From NCBI GenBank assembly GCA_963757185.1, contig CAVWQI010000006.1, positions 83,338-147,337 on the forward strand: a stretch of DNA of 64,000 nucleotides, read 5' to 3'. Position numbers and translations under genes: made by a program. Shown here piece by piece: positions 49,484 through 59,714 of this stretch. Under the pieces are notes generated by a model, which was given only the letters and a program-made list of their open reading frames with translations, ran no database searches and was not told where the DNA came from. This stretch comes from JAQBQB01 sp963757185. Lineage in GTDB: Bacteria > Gemmatimonadota > Gemmatimonadetes > Gemmatimonadales > Gemmatimonadaceae. How positions within the stretch are numbered: the stretch's first letter is position 1; every line of letters starts with the position of its first letter.

Positions 49484-51961
49484 ATGCTCGACAAGACCCG
49501 CCGCGAACTCTCGCAGGCCGCGCGCTCCCTTCGCCGAGCGCCTGCGTTCAGCGTCACGGTCGTGCTCATCCTCGGGCTCGCCATCGGGATGTCGAGCGCG
49601 ATGTTCACCGTCTTTCAATCGGTTCTGCTTCGCCGTCTACCGGCGAGACAGCCAGAGCAGATCGTCGAGCTGTCGGGCGTGGCGAGCGGCGCGGCGACTG
49701 AGGTGCCGATCACTCCGGGCCAACTCCATCGACTCCGACGCGAGACGCACACGCTCCGCGAGGCAGCCGGCTTGGCACACTGGCGCGTTCTCGCCGACGC
49801 GGTCGCCGACGGCGACCGCCGGCTCGTGCTGCGCGACGCCGTCGTGACCGACAACTTCTTCGCCGTTCTCGGCGCGGACCCGGCATTGGGCCGGCTGTTC
49901 CGAACGGGCGATCAAGTGGCCTGGGGAGCCAGTGCCCTGAACGCCGGAGTGCCAGTCGTGCTCAGCTATGCTGCATGGCGGCGCAGCTTCGGTGGCGATT
50001 CGTCGGTGATCGGCCGCCATCTCGTCTCGCCCAAGTTGAGCTGGACGATGACGATCGTCGGGGTCGCGCCGCCGGGGCTCGATTACCCGCGCGGCGTCGA
50101 GTATTGGATCGCCTCGGAGTACGGCAGCATCGACGTCGTGGCTCGCTTGTCGTCGAACGCGACGCCCGAAGCGGCGCGCAAGGATTTTCTCACGTTCCTC
50201 GAGCGCGATCCCGAGCAGGCGCGCAACCTCGGCGCGAATTCGGTCGGCGCGCAAGTCCACACGCTCGACGACATGGTGACGGGACAGGCTCGCCCCGCGC
50301 TGCTGGCGCTTTCGGCGGCGGTCGTGCTCCTCCTCGTGCTCGCGTGCGTCAACGTCGGCAATCTGCTTTTGCTTCGCGCCGCCGGGCGCGTACGCGAGCT
50401 CTCGATTCGTCGCGCGATCGGCGCGTCGGCGATGGATCTCTTGCGGCACCTGTTCGCCGAGAGCGTTCTGCTCGCCGCCGGCGGCGGTGCGCTCGGCGTG
50501 GTGTTCGCGCGACTCCTCCTCGACGCACTGATTCGTCTCGCGCCGAGCGGGCTGCCGCGCACCGATCTCATCGTGCTCGCCGGCACGCCGCTGCTCACGG
50601 GTTCGCTCGTCACCGCGGCCACAGTGATTCTCTTCGGCGTCGCCCCGTCGCTCGTGGCGCTGCGATTCGATCTCTCGACGCCGCTTCGCTCCGACACTCG
50701 CTCGGGCACCGAAGGGCGCCGCCTGCGGAAGGTCCGCCAAGCGCTCGTCGCGTCGCAGCTGGCGCTCGCCGTTGTCGTGCTCGCGGGAGCCGGATTGCTC
50801 GTGCGGAGCCTCGCGCGCCTCGCCACGATGGACATGGGATACTCGACCGACCATCTGACGATGCTGAATGTCTCCCTACCGTGGCGGATGTACGCGCAGG
50901 ATTGTCGCCCGAGCGGCACGGTGCTCACCGCGGCGGATACTACCGCGTGGTCGAGGTGCGCGAATCGGGTCAACTTCGCCGCGCACGAGCGCATCATGGC
51001 GAATTTGCGCACGCTGCCGCAGGTGGTGAGCATCTCTCCGGCGGCTGCCCCGCCTTTCCTCGGCTCGAACGTATGGATGGGTCGCTTTGCGGCGGAGGAG
51101 CAGTCGGATGTCGAGGCCAAGACGAATCCGTGGTTCGGGTTCGACGCCGTGGGCCCGGACTTTTTCCGCACACTCGGAGTTCCACTGGTCGCGGGCCGAG
51201 TCTTCACAGACGCCGACCGTGAGGACGCGCCGCGTGTCGCCGTGATCACCGAAGGCGTCGCGCGACGCCTGTGGCCGAATCAATCGGCGATCGGCAAGCG
51301 GCTTCGCGACCCGGCGCAACATTCGTCGGATTCGCTCGTCACCGTGGTCGGCGTCGTGCGCGACTTTCATTACCGGCTGCATCGCGAGAGCACGCCGACG
51401 ATCTTCAGACCGTATTGGCAGGTTTTGGCGCAGGGTTACTTCGCCGTGCGGACGCGAGACGCAATGATGCCGATGGACGCGTGGCGTCGTGCGGTGGAGG
51501 GCGCCGGCGGCGCCACTTTCGTCCGCGCCGAGTCGATGGACGATCTCGTCGCGCCGCAGTTGGCTGTACCACGATTCGACGCGCTGCTCCTGTCGGTCTT
51601 CGCGTTGGCGGCGATCGTGGTCGCGGCGGTCGGGCTCTACGGCATCATGGCGTCGGCGGTGAACCAACAGACGCGGGAGCTCGGGATTCGAATGGCGCTC
51701 GGGGCGACGGCCGGCGGCGTGCGCAACATGGTGCTCAAGCAGGCGATGATCGTCGCGTGCGTCGGCACCGCAGCGGGGCTGGCCGGCGCGCTCGGCGGCG
51801 CGCGACTGTTGACGTCGATGTTGTTCGAGATTCGCCCGTCGGATCCGGCGACGCTCGCCGGCGTGGCGGTGTTGCTGCTGGCGACGGCGGCGGGCGCCGC
51901 CTACATCCCGGCGCGGCGCGCGACGAGGATCGACCCGGCGCGCGCCCTTCGTGCGGAGTAG
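49484..51961 (+). CDS. ADOP-type ABC transporter permease
   Basis: An 825-residue permease and the third ADOP member here. The opening (MLDKTRRELSQAARSLRRAP, then FSVTVVLILGLAIGMSSAMF) and GGAGAGG at 49471-49477 fix the start. A MacB-type periplasmic domain spans about 45-255. The first FtsX block (CVNVGNLLLLRAAGRVRELS) and a C-terminal block (AVGLYGIMASAVNQQTRELG) flank a second periplasmic domain. It lacks the PadR-linked prefix domain and has no adjacent ATPase. Its substrate is unknown. Confidence 0.92.
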   Translation: MLDKTRRELSQAARSLRRAPAFSVTVVLILGLAIGMSSAMFTVFQSVLLRRLPARQPEQIVELSGVASGAATEVPITPGQLHRLRRETHTLREAAGLAHWRVLADAVADGDRRLVLRDAVVTDNFFAVLGADPALGRLFRTGDQVAWGASALNAGVPVVLSYAAWRRSFGGDSSVIGRHLVSPKLSWTMTIVGVAPPGLDYPRGVEYWIASEYGSIDVVARLSSNATPEAARKDFLTFLERDPEQARNLGANSVGAQVHTLDDMVTGQARPALLALSAAVVLLLVLACVNVGNLLLLRAAGRVRELSIRRAIGASAMDLLRHLFAESVLLAAGGGALGVVFARLLLDALIRLAPSGLPRTDLIVLAGTPLLTGSLVTAATVILFGVAPSLVALRFDLSTPLRSDTRSGTEGRRLRKVRQALVASQLALAVVVLAGAGLLVRSLARLATMDMGYSTDHLTMLNVSLPWRMYAQDCRPSGTVLTAADTTAWSRCANRVNFAAHERIMANLRTLPQVVSISPAAAPPFLGSNVWMGRFAAEEQSDVEAKTNPWFGFDAVGPDFFRTLGVPLVAGRVFTDADREDAPRVAVITEGVARRLWPNQSAIGKRLRDPAQHSSDSLVTVVGVVRDFHYRLHRESTPTIFRPYWQVLAQGYFAVRTRDAMMPMDAWRRAVEGAGGATFVRAESMDDLVAPQLAVPRFDALLLSVFALAAIVVAAVGLYGIMASAVNQQTRELGIRMALGATAGGVRNMVLKQAMIVACVGTAAGLAGALGGARLLTSMLFEIRPSDPATLAGVAVLLLATAAGAAYIPARRATRIDPARALRAE

Positions 51962-52131
51962 CGACGCGTTCAGTCTCGATCGCTCGGATCTGCCGCCGCA
52001 CTCGTCCCTCATCCTCGTTCCAGGTCTCCGCACTCCGTCTCCGCACCCGTACCGCGAGCGAGAGTGCGGTGGCGCTGCGGGGTTGGCTGCCGGGCGTTCC
52101 ACCGTCCCTATTCCGGGGCTAGAATCTCCGG

Positions 52132-53055
52132 ATGTCGCGGCCCCCGGTCCAGGAGCTGTTCAGCAAAGCGCTCGACAAGCTCGTCGCACAGATCCAGCAG
52201 GACCGCACCGTCCTCGCCGCGATCCTGTGCGGCAGCCTGTCGCACGACACCGTGTGGGACAAGTCCGACATCGACCTCGCCCTCGTCACCGTGGACGATC
52301 GCAAGGGCGACGGCCGCGGCATCAGCCTTTACGCGGACGGACTCAACACGCACGCGATCGTGATGTCGCGGACCGAGTTTCGAAAGACCGTCGAGGGCTC
52401 GGTCGCGAACTCGTTCATGCATTCTCTGCTCGCCAAGGGGCGGCTACTCTACACGCACGACGAAAGCATTTCGCCGCTCTGGGAGCGGCTGCAGCTGATG
52501 GGCAAGAGAGATCGGCAGATCCAACTGCTCAGAGCGGGCGCCGGCGTGCTGCCTCTCCTCTACAAGGCACGGAAGTGGCTCGTCACGCGACAGGACCTCG
52601 ACTATTCCGCGCTCTGGATCCTCCACTCGGCCACCGCGCTGGCGAGGGTCGAGGTGATCGGCGCGGGGCTGCTCGCCGACCGTGAAGTGCTTCCACAGGC
52701 GATGAAGCTCAATCCGTCGTTCTTCGCGACGGTCTATCACGACCTCCTGAATCAACGAAAGACCGCGCAGTCCGTCTCGGCCGCGCTCGACGCCATCGAT
52801 GGATATCTCGCGGAGCGCACGGAAGCTCTCTTTGGACTGGTCCTCGAACACTTGCGCGAGGTCGGCGAAGCGCGGTCGGCGACGGAGATCGACGATCACT
52901 TCGCGCGCAACTTCGGCGTGGGTGAAGTGACAGGCGTCTGCGAATACCTGGCGGATCGGGGCATGCTCACCAAGGCGTCGGTGCCGGTCAAGCTGACGCA
53001 GCGCAGCAACGTCGAGGTGCAGGAGATGGCGTTCTTTCACGCGGCGAGCGAGTAG
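52132..53055 (+). CDS. Nucleotidyltransferase domain protein
   Basis: A 307-residue protein. The first 110 residues carry an NTase fold: LCGSLSHDTVWDKSDIDLAL supplies the G-S and D-x-D metal residues. A helical region (about 130-230) and a C-terminal winged-helix-like part (EIDDHFARNFGVGEVTGVCE, then YLADRGMLTKASVPVKL) follow, which may bind nucleic acid or partners. The function is unknown. Its stop codon shares one base with the uvrA start, so the two are coupled. Confidence 0.85.
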   Translation: MSRPPVQELFSKALDKLVAQIQQDRTVLAAILCGSLSHDTVWDKSDIDLALVTVDDRKGDGRGISLYADGLNTHAIVMSRTEFRKTVEGSVANSFMHSLLAKGRLLYTHDESISPLWERLQLMGKRDRQIQLLRAGAGVLPLLYKARKWLVTRQDLDYSALWILHSATALARVEVIGAGLLADREVLPQAMKLNPSFFATVYHDLLNQRKTAQSVSAALDAIDGYLAERTEALFGLVLEHLREVGEARSATEIDDHFARNFGVGEVTGVCEYLADRGMLTKASVPVKLTQRSNVEVQEMAFFHAASE

Positions 53056-56000
53056 TGCCGCGAAACACGACGAAGCGGCACGCCGAGCCCACGACCGCCG
53101 CGCGGACGACGATCGCCGTGCAGGGCGCACGCGTCCACAACCTCAAGGACATCACGCTCGAGATTCCGCGCGACAAACTCGTGGTCGTGACCGGACTCTC
53201 CGGATCCGGAAAGTCGAGCCTCGCCTTCGACACGATCTACGGCGAAGGGCAGCGCCGCTACATGGAGTCGCTGTCGAGTTACGCCAAACGGTTCGTGGCG
53301 CAGGTGGCGAAACCGGACGTCGATTTCGTCTTCGGACTGTCGCCGGTGATCTCGATCGAGCAGAAGACGATCGCGAGCAATCCGCGCAGCACGGTCGGCA
53401 CGATGACGGACATCGCGAGCTACTTGAACCTGCTTTACGCGACGATCGCCGAAGCGCACTGCCCGCGCTGCGGCGAAGTCGCGCCGACCAAGACCTCGAC
53501 GCAGATCACCGAAGCGATTCTCGGCCTGCCCGACGGCGCGGAGGTCGAGCTGCGCGCGCCGGTGTTCAAGGTCTACGGCGAGGAGCTCGACTTCGTGTTC
53601 ACCGAGCTCCGCAAACAGGGCATTCGCCGCCTGGTCGCCGAGGGCAGACACGCCGAGGGCAGACACATAGATCTGGCGGACGACCTGGAGCTGGACAGTT
53701 CGAAAGTGAAGGAGCTGGACGCGATCGTCGACCGATTTGTCGTGCGACGGCGCAACGAGAAGGCGATCAAAGCCGGCGTGCTGTCGACACTCCTCGTGGG
53801 CGATGGGTTGATGCGCATCGAGATCGTGAAAGGCGCGTCGAAGGCCGAGTCGGAGCGTTTTCACAAGGCGACGACGAGCGCGAAGCACCACGTGCTGTTC
53901 GGCGACGTCGGGCCGGCGTACTTCGTCTTCAACCTTCCCGAGAGCGCGTGCCGCACCTGCGGCGGACTCGGCGTGCACAAGCTCACGCATTCCGAGCTGC
54001 TCATCCCCGATCCGACGCGCAGCATCGTCGGCGGCTGTTTCGTGCGCGAAGCATTCCGCTACAACCCGGACAATTGGGACGGGCGACTCATCTACAGTCT
54101 GTCGCGCGCGATGGGCTTCTCGATCGAGACGCCGTGGGAGAACCTGCCCGAGTCGGCGCGCAACGCGATGCTCTATGGGCGAGAGGAGAAGTTCCCTCTG
54201 CTGTTCCCTCCCGGCGCGAAAGACAAACGTCCCGAATGGGAGGGCAAGGACGTCGGATTCCAAGGCATCGCGCGCCGCATCGAGCGGCACTATCGCCGAT
54301 ATCGCCAGCGCGGCGAGGCCAGCTCCGGCATGGAAGCGTGGCTCGATCGAGTGATGGTCGAGCACGTCTGCCCGGACTGTCAGGGCTCTCGCCTCCGAGC
54401 GTCGCGGATGTCGTTCACCGTCGGCGGCAAGACGTTGTTCGAGGTGGGCCAGCTTCACTTTGATGAGTTGCGGGGGTTTTTGCGCGGACTGCGGCCGGCC
54501 GGCCGCGGCGCCGACGCGGGGCGGCAGATCATTCGAGAGATCGTCACGCGACTCGAGCTGCTGCTCGGCATCGGCCTCGACTACCTCAACTTCAACCGAC
54601 GGTCGTCCACGCTCTCCGGCGGCGAATCGCAGCGCATCCGACTGTCCACGCAGATCGGCTCCGGCTTGATGGGCATGCTCTACGTGCTCGACGAACCGAG
54701 CATCGGGCTGCACCCCAAGGACAACGTGAAGATGATCGCGACGCTCGAGCGGCTGCGCGACATCGGCAACACGGTGATCGTCGTCGAGCATGACGAGGAC
54801 ACGATTCGCGCGGCGGATCATCTCGTGGAGATGGGGCCCGGGCCCGGCGTGCACGGCGGCGAGGTCGTCGTGCAGGGCTCGCTCGAAGACCTCTTGAAGT
54901 GCAAAGCCTCGCCGACCGGCCAGTTTCTCTCCGGCAAACGCTCGATCGCCACTCCGGAGAAGCGCCGCCGCGGCAACGGCAAACAACTTGTCGTGCGCGG
55001 CGCGAGAGAGAACAACCTCAAGTCGATCGACGTCGCCATTCCGCTCGGCGTGCTCGTCGCGATCACCGGCGCTTCGGGGTCGGGCAAGAGCACGTTGATC
55101 AACGAGGTGCTGTACAAGGCGCTCTGGAAAAAGCTTGTCGACTCGCGCACGCTCCCCGGCGCGCACGACGCGATCGAGGGAACGGAGCACGTTCACAAAG
55201 TCGTGAACATCGACCAGACGCCCATCGGCCGGAACAGCCGCTCCAACCCGGCGACCTACGTCGGATTTTACGACGCGATCCGCGACCTCTTCACACGCGC
55301 GCCGCTGTCGGTCGAGCGCGGCTACAAGGCCGGGCGATTCAGCTTCAACGTCAAGGGCGGGCGTTGTGAAGAGTGCCAGGGCGAAGGGACCATCACGACG
55401 CAAATGTATTTCATGCCCGACGTCGAGGTCACGTGCGGTGCGTGCAAAGGCGCGCGCTTCAATGCGGAGACGTTGGAAGTGACGCTTCGCGGCAAGACGA
55501 TCGACGACATCCTGAACATGTCCGTCGAGGAGGGTGTCGAGTTCTTCGCGACCGAGCCGGCGATTGGAAAGAAGATCGAGGTGCTGCGCGATCTCGGGCT
55601 CGGCTATCTCACGCTCGGCCAGTCGGCGACGACCCTCTCCGGCGGCGAAGCGCAACGCATCAAGATCGCGACGGAGCTGAGCCGCCTGCAGCGAGCGAAG
55701 CACACCGTCTACATCCTCGACGAGCCGACGACGGGGCTGCATCTCGCGGACGTCGTAAAGCTGTTGGAGTCGGTTGGCCGGTTGGTGAACGCGGGGCACA
55801 CGGTGATCGTGATCGAGCACCATCTCGACGTGATCAAGACGGCGGATTACGTCGTGGACCTAGGCCCGCTCGGCGGCCATGCCGGTGGAGAGGTCGTCGT
55901 GAAGGGGACGCCGGAGGACGTGGTTCGATGCCGCGAGTCGTGGACCGGGCGGTTCCTGAGGAAGAGAATGGCAGAACCGAGGCTCGCCTCCCCTCGTTAG
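53055..56000 (+). CDS. uvrA: Excinuclease ABC subunit UvrA, divergent zinc region
   Basis: A 981-residue DNA damage recognition ATPase of nucleotide excision repair, starting GTG 53055. Two ABC modules are present: Walker A GLSGSGKSS (47-55) and GASGSGKST (about 670); signatures LSGGESQRIRL (about 520) and LSGGEAQRIKI (about 861). The second zinc module is complete (CEECQGEGTITTQMY...CGACKG). The first keeps only its second Cys pair (ACRTCGGLG), preceded by FGDVGPAYFVFNLPES where canonical UvrA has another Cys-x-x-Cys. CPRCGEVAPTKT is kept. This matches a divergent UvrA lineage; whether it serves standard repair is unclear. Confidence 0.93.
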   Translation: MPRNTTKRHAEPTTAARTTIAVQGARVHNLKDITLEIPRDKLVVVTGLSGSGKSSLAFDTIYGEGQRRYMESLSSYAKRFVAQVAKPDVDFVFGLSPVISIEQKTIASNPRSTVGTMTDIASYLNLLYATIAEAHCPRCGEVAPTKTSTQITEAILGLPDGAEVELRAPVFKVYGEELDFVFTELRKQGIRRLVAEGRHAEGRHIDLADDLELDSSKVKELDAIVDRFVVRRRNEKAIKAGVLSTLLVGDGLMRIEIVKGASKAESERFHKATTSAKHHVLFGDVGPAYFVFNLPESACRTCGGLGVHKLTHSELLIPDPTRSIVGGCFVREAFRYNPDNWDGRLIYSLSRAMGFSIETPWENLPESARNAMLYGREEKFPLLFPPGAKDKRPEWEGKDVGFQGIARRIERHYRRYRQRGEASSGMEAWLDRVMVEHVCPDCQGSRLRASRMSFTVGGKTLFEVGQLHFDELRGFLRGLRPAGRGADAGRQIIREIVTRLELLLGIGLDYLNFNRRSSTLSGGESQRIRLSTQIGSGLMGMLYVLDEPSIGLHPKDNVKMIATLERLRDIGNTVIVVEHDEDTIRAADHLVEMGPGPGVHGGEVVVQGSLEDLLKCKASPTGQFLSGKRSIATPEKRRRGNGKQLVVRGARENNLKSIDVAIPLGVLVAITGASGSGKSTLINEVLYKALWKKLVDSRTLPGAHDAIEGTEHVHKVVNIDQTPIGRNSRSNPATYVGFYDAIRDLFTRAPLSVERGYKAGRFSFNVKGGRCEECQGEGTITTQMYFMPDVEVTCGACKGARFNAETLEVTLRGKTIDDILNMSVEEGVEFFATEPAIGKKIEVLRDLGLGYLTLGQSATTLSGGEAQRIKIATELSRLQRAKHTVYILDEPTTGLHLADVVKLLESVGRLVNAGHTVIVIEHHLDVIKTADYVVDLGPLGGHAGGEVVVKGTPEDVVRCRESWTGRFLRKRMAEPRLASPR

Positions 56001-56073
56001 CTTCGCCCCTCAGTCTTGCCCCGAGCCCTCCCTTCCTCGATCATTCGGGCATCCTCCCGGAGAGCCTCCTCGA

Positions 56074-57873
56074 GTGTCCGCTACCGCCCCTCCTTCGACG
56101 CCTTCCCGTCCCCCCACGGACGTCAGCAATCCTCAGTACTACCATAAGGTTGTGGATTGCCAATACGCCTGTCCGGCGCACACCAACGTGCCGGAATACA
56201 TCAGGCTGATTGCCCAGGGCAAGTTCACCGAGTCCTATCTCCTCAACCGCGAATCCAACGTCTTCCCCGGCATCCTTGGCCGGACCTGCGACCGGCCCTG
56301 CGAGCCGGCCTGCCGGCGCGGACGGGTCGATGGGAAACCGGTCGCCATCTGCCGGTTGAAGCGAGTCGCCGCTGACAATCGCGACGATGTCAGCGAGTTC
56401 CTGCCGAAGGCGCCGGCGCAGAAAAACGGAAAGCGCGTCGCGCTCATTGGCGCGGGGCCGTCGTCGCTCACGGTCGCCAACGACCTCATGCCGCTCGGCT
56501 ACGACGTCGTGATCTTCGAAAAGATCGCCGAGCCCGGCGGCCTGATGCGGATCAACATTCCGTCGTTTCGCCTGCCGGCCAGCGTCCTCGACGAGGAAGT
56601 CGGCTACATCCTCGACATGGGCGTCGACATCCGGTACAACTCGCCCATCTCGAGCATGCGCGACCTGCTCGCGCAGGGATTCGACGCGGTGTTCGTGGGA
56701 AGCGGCGCCCCGCACGGAAAAAATCTGGATCTCCCCGGGCGCACCGAGGCCGCGGCGAACATACATATAGGTATCGAGTGGCTCGCGTCGGCCCACTTCG
56801 GCCACATCGAGAAGATCGGCAAGCGCGTGCTCATCATCGGCGTCGGCAACACAGCGATGGATTGCTGCCGCACGTCGCGACGCCTCGGCGGTACCGACGT
56901 CAAAGTCATCGCGCGCCGAGGACGGAAGTACTTCAAGGCGTCGCCGTGGGAACTCGAAGACGCCGAGGAGGAGGGCGTGCACATCGTCGAGAACCACGCG
57001 CCCAAGCGCTTCGTCGTCGAGAACGGCAAGCTCGTCGGAATGGAGATGGAGGTTCTGCGCTGGACCGAGGAAAACGGCAAACAAAAGAGTGAGGTAATCG
57101 AGACGGTCGTTTTGCCGTGCGACGACGTGATCCTCGCGATCGGCCAGGAGAACGCGTTCGAGTGGATCGAGCGCGACGTCGGCCTCGACTTTGACAAGCA
57201 CGGAATGCCGGTGGTGGATCGAGCGACCATGATGTCGACGAAACCCGGCGTCTTCTTCGGCGGCGATGCGGCCTGGGGGCCGGAGAACATCATTTGGGCC
57301 GTCGAGCACGGACACCAGGCCGCGATCTCGATCAACAATCACTGCCAGGGCACGTCGCTCACCGAGCGGCCGGCCTACGGCATGAACCTCGTCAGCTCGA
57401 AGGTCGGCATGCACTCGTGGAGCTACAGCAACGACTACAGCTCCGCGCAGCGCATGAAGATGAAGCACGAGGATCTGACGAAGCGCTTCAAGGGCCTCGG
57501 GGTCGAGGTCGAGCTCGGGTTCAACGCCGAGCAGACGGCGGCCGAGGTGCAGCGATGCCTCAACTGCGACGTGCAGACGAATTTCACGGCGAGCCTCTGC
57601 ATCGAGTGCGACGCCTGCATTGACGTCTGCCCCGAGAACTGCCTCACGATCATTCCGGAGGCCGAGGCGGGCATCGACATCCGCCAGCACCTCTCGGCGC
57701 CGGCGACGAACATGTCGCAGGACATTTACACCTCGGCTCCGCTCCCGCAGACGAAGCGGATCATGGTGAAGGACGAGGACGTCTGCCTCCACTGCGGCCT
57801 CTGCGCCGAACGCTGCCCGACGGCCGCGTGGGACATGAGCAAGTTCGACCTGCTGATTCCATATGCCCATTAA
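56074..57873 (+). CDS. GltD-like FAD/NAD(P) oxidoreductase with Fe-S domains
   Basis: A 599-residue flavoprotein. An N-terminal Fe-S domain (VDCQYACPAHTNVPEYIRLI and RTCDRPCEPACRRG) resembles the GltD/dihydropyrimidine dehydrogenase linker. The FAD site is VALIGAGPSSLTVANDLMP and the NAD(P) site is VLIIGVGNTAMDCCRTSRRL. Two ferredoxin clusters close the protein (SLCIECDACIDVCPENC and DVCLHCGLCAERCPTAAW). It overlaps the KorA-type gene by 11 bases, so it is the likely electron partner of that 2-oxoacid oxidoreductase, linking it to NAD(P). GTG 56074 is the start used. Confidence 0.92.
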   Translation: MSATAPPSTPSRPPTDVSNPQYYHKVVDCQYACPAHTNVPEYIRLIAQGKFTESYLLNRESNVFPGILGRTCDRPCEPACRRGRVDGKPVAICRLKRVAADNRDDVSEFLPKAPAQKNGKRVALIGAGPSSLTVANDLMPLGYDVVIFEKIAEPGGLMRINIPSFRLPASVLDEEVGYILDMGVDIRYNSPISSMRDLLAQGFDAVFVGSGAPHGKNLDLPGRTEAAANIHIGIEWLASAHFGHIEKIGKRVLIIGVGNTAMDCCRTSRRLGGTDVKVIARRGRKYFKASPWELEDAEEEGVHIVENHAPKRFVVENGKLVGMEMEVLRWTEENGKQKSEVIETVVLPCDDVILAIGQENAFEWIERDVGLDFDKHGMPVVDRATMMSTKPGVFFGGDAAWGPENIIWAVEHGHQAAISINNHCQGTSLTERPAYGMNLVSSKVGMHSWSYSNDYSSAQRMKMKHEDLTKRFKGLGVEVELGFNAEQTAAEVQRCLNCDVQTNFTASLCIECDACIDVCPENCLTIIPEAEAGIDIRQHLSAPATNMSQDIYTSAPLPQTKRIMVKDEDVCLHCGLCAERCPTAAWDMSKFDLLIPYAH

Positions 57874-59701
57874 CGATTTCGCGTTCAAGATCGGGACTGT
57901 CAACGGGACGGGTTCGGCCAGCGCGAACGGCCTGCTCATGCAGGCGATCTTTCGCATGGGCATCCCGGTCACCGGCAAGAACGTGTTTCCGTCGAACATC
58001 CAGGGTCTGCCGACGTGGTACGAGATCCGCGTCAGCGAGGACGGCTACACGGCTCGACCGGAGCACGTCGACCTCGTCGTCGCGCTCAACCCGGAGACGT
58101 ACGCCAAGGACGTCGCCGCGGTGCGCGAAGGCGGCTACCTGCTCTACGACTCGTCCTGGCCGCTCGACGACAAGCTGATTCGTGAAGGGATCACCATCCT
58201 CGGCATCCCGTTCGGCACGCTGTGCGTCGAGAACTTCGAGGGCGACCGCAATCGCACGCTCCTGCGCAACATCGTCTACGTCGGCGCGCTGGCGGCGCTG
58301 CTCCAGTTCGACATGGACGTGGTGAACGAGATGCTGCGTGAGAAGTTCGCCAAGAAGCGCGCGCTGCTCGACGCCAACTTCCGCGCGATCCGGCTCGGCT
58401 TCGACTACGCGAAGGCGAACTACGACTGTCCGCTCCCCTTCCATTTGAAACGGCTGGGCGTCGACAAGACGAAGGACAGTATCCTGATCGACGGCAACGC
58501 CGCCGGCGCACTCGGCGCGGTCTTCGCCGGCGCAACCGTCGGCGCGTGGTATCCGATCACGCCCTCCACGTCGCTGATGGAAGCGTTCAAGGAGTACTGT
58601 GAGCGTTTCCGCGTGGACCCGACGACCGGCGAGCGCAACTACGCACTGATCCAGGCCGAGGACGAGCTGGCGGCGGCGGGCATGGTGATCGGCGCCGGGT
58701 GGGCGGGCGCGCGAGCGTTCACCTCGACGGCCGGCCCGGGCATCTCGTTGATGAGCGAATTCATCGGGCTCGCCTATTACACGGAGATTCCGGGCGTCTT
58801 CTTCGACATTCAACGCACCGGCCCGTCCACCGGCATGCCGACGCGTACGCAGCAGGGCGACCTGCTGTCGATCGCGTACCTGTCGCACGGCGACACGAAG
58901 CACATCGCGCTCTTCCCGGCGAATCCGGCCGAGTGCTTCACGCTCGCCGTCGAAGCGTTCGACCTCGCGGAGCGATTCCAGACACCTGTGTTCGTCGTGT
59001 CCGATCTCGACATCGGGATGAACGACTGGATGTGCCCGCGCTTCACCTGGAACGACAGTTATCGCCCCGATCGCGGCAAGGTGCTCGGGCCAGCCGAGCT
59101 GGAGAAGGTGGAGAAGTTCTCGCGCTACCTGGACGTCGACGGCGACGGCATCGCGGCGAGAACGATTCCCGGCGCGTCGCCCCGCGGCGGCTATTTCACG
59201 CGCGGCTCTGGCCACACCAAGTTCGGCACCTACACCGAGGACGCCGCCGAGTATCTGGAGGTCGTCGATCGGTTGGTGAAGAAGATGGAGACGGCCGCGA
59301 AGGCGGTACCGGCACCGGAGATCCGCGCCGGCGCCAAGAAAACGGACGTCGGCATCGTTTCGATCGGCGGCTGTCATTCCGCGGTCGTCGAAGCGGTGGA
59401 TCGCCTCGCCCGCGACGGTGTCGTCGTCGACTACATGCGGATCCGCGCGTTCCCGTTCGGCCCCGGCGTGAAGGAGTTCATCGAAGCGCATCCGAAGTGC
59501 TTCGTCGTCGAGCAGAATCGCGACGGCCAGCTACGCTCCTTGATCGCACTCGAGACGGGGATCGCTCGAGACAGAATGATCTCCGTGCTCGACTACGGCG
59601 GCCTGCCGCTCACCGCCGATCGCGTCGTCGCCGGCGTCGTCGGCAAGAGAGCGCAACCAGTCGGACCCGAACCGACGCGCCGCGAAGCCGCGCGCGTCTG
59701 A
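57863..59701 (+). CDS. korA: 2-oxoacid:acceptor oxidoreductase, alpha (gamma-alpha fused) subunit
   Basis: A 612-residue subunit of a KorAB-type 2-oxoacid:ferredoxin oxidoreductase. The gamma-like domain is at about 1-190 (FKIGTVNGTGSASANGLLMQ). The alpha domain follows, with AWYPITPSTSLMEAF, YALIQAEDELAAAGMVIGAG and ARAFTSTAGPGISLMSEFIG, typical of pyruvate/2-oxoglutarate enzymes. It oxidises a 2-oxoacid to acyl-CoA with thiamine diphosphate in the beta subunit; 2-oxoglutarate is the likely but unproven substrate. It sits between the GltD-like gene (overlap) and the beta subunit (13 bases). Confidence 0.93.
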   Translation: MPINDFAFKIGTVNGTGSASANGLLMQAIFRMGIPVTGKNVFPSNIQGLPTWYEIRVSEDGYTARPEHVDLVVALNPETYAKDVAAVREGGYLLYDSSWPLDDKLIREGITILGIPFGTLCVENFEGDRNRTLLRNIVYVGALAALLQFDMDVVNEMLREKFAKKRALLDANFRAIRLGFDYAKANYDCPLPFHLKRLGVDKTKDSILIDGNAAGALGAVFAGATVGAWYPITPSTSLMEAFKEYCERFRVDPTTGERNYALIQAEDELAAAGMVIGAGWAGARAFTSTAGPGISLMSEFIGLAYYTEIPGVFFDIQRTGPSTGMPTRTQQGDLLSIAYLSHGDTKHIALFPANPAECFTLAVEAFDLAERFQTPVFVVSDLDIGMNDWMCPRFTWNDSYRPDRGKVLGPAELEKVEKFSRYLDVDGDGIAARTIPGASPRGGYFTRGSGHTKFGTYTEDAAEYLEVVDRLVKKMETAAKAVPAPEIRAGAKKTDVGIVSIGGCHSAVVEAVDRLARDGVVVDYMRIRAFPFGPGVKEFIEAHPKCFVVEQNRDGQLRSLIALETGIARDRMISVLDYGGLPLTADRVVAGVVGKRAQPVGPEPTRREAARV

Positions 59702-59714
59702 GAATCGTTACTCC

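Noticed and set aside
53037..55823. A 928-residue minus-strand frame
   Set aside because: It is the antisense shadow of uvrA; its sequence is Arg/His/Leu-rich without domains, as expected from high-GC codon bias.
57761..59491. A 576-residue minus-strand frame
   Set aside because: Antisense to korA; composition and lack of motifs mark it as a shadow.
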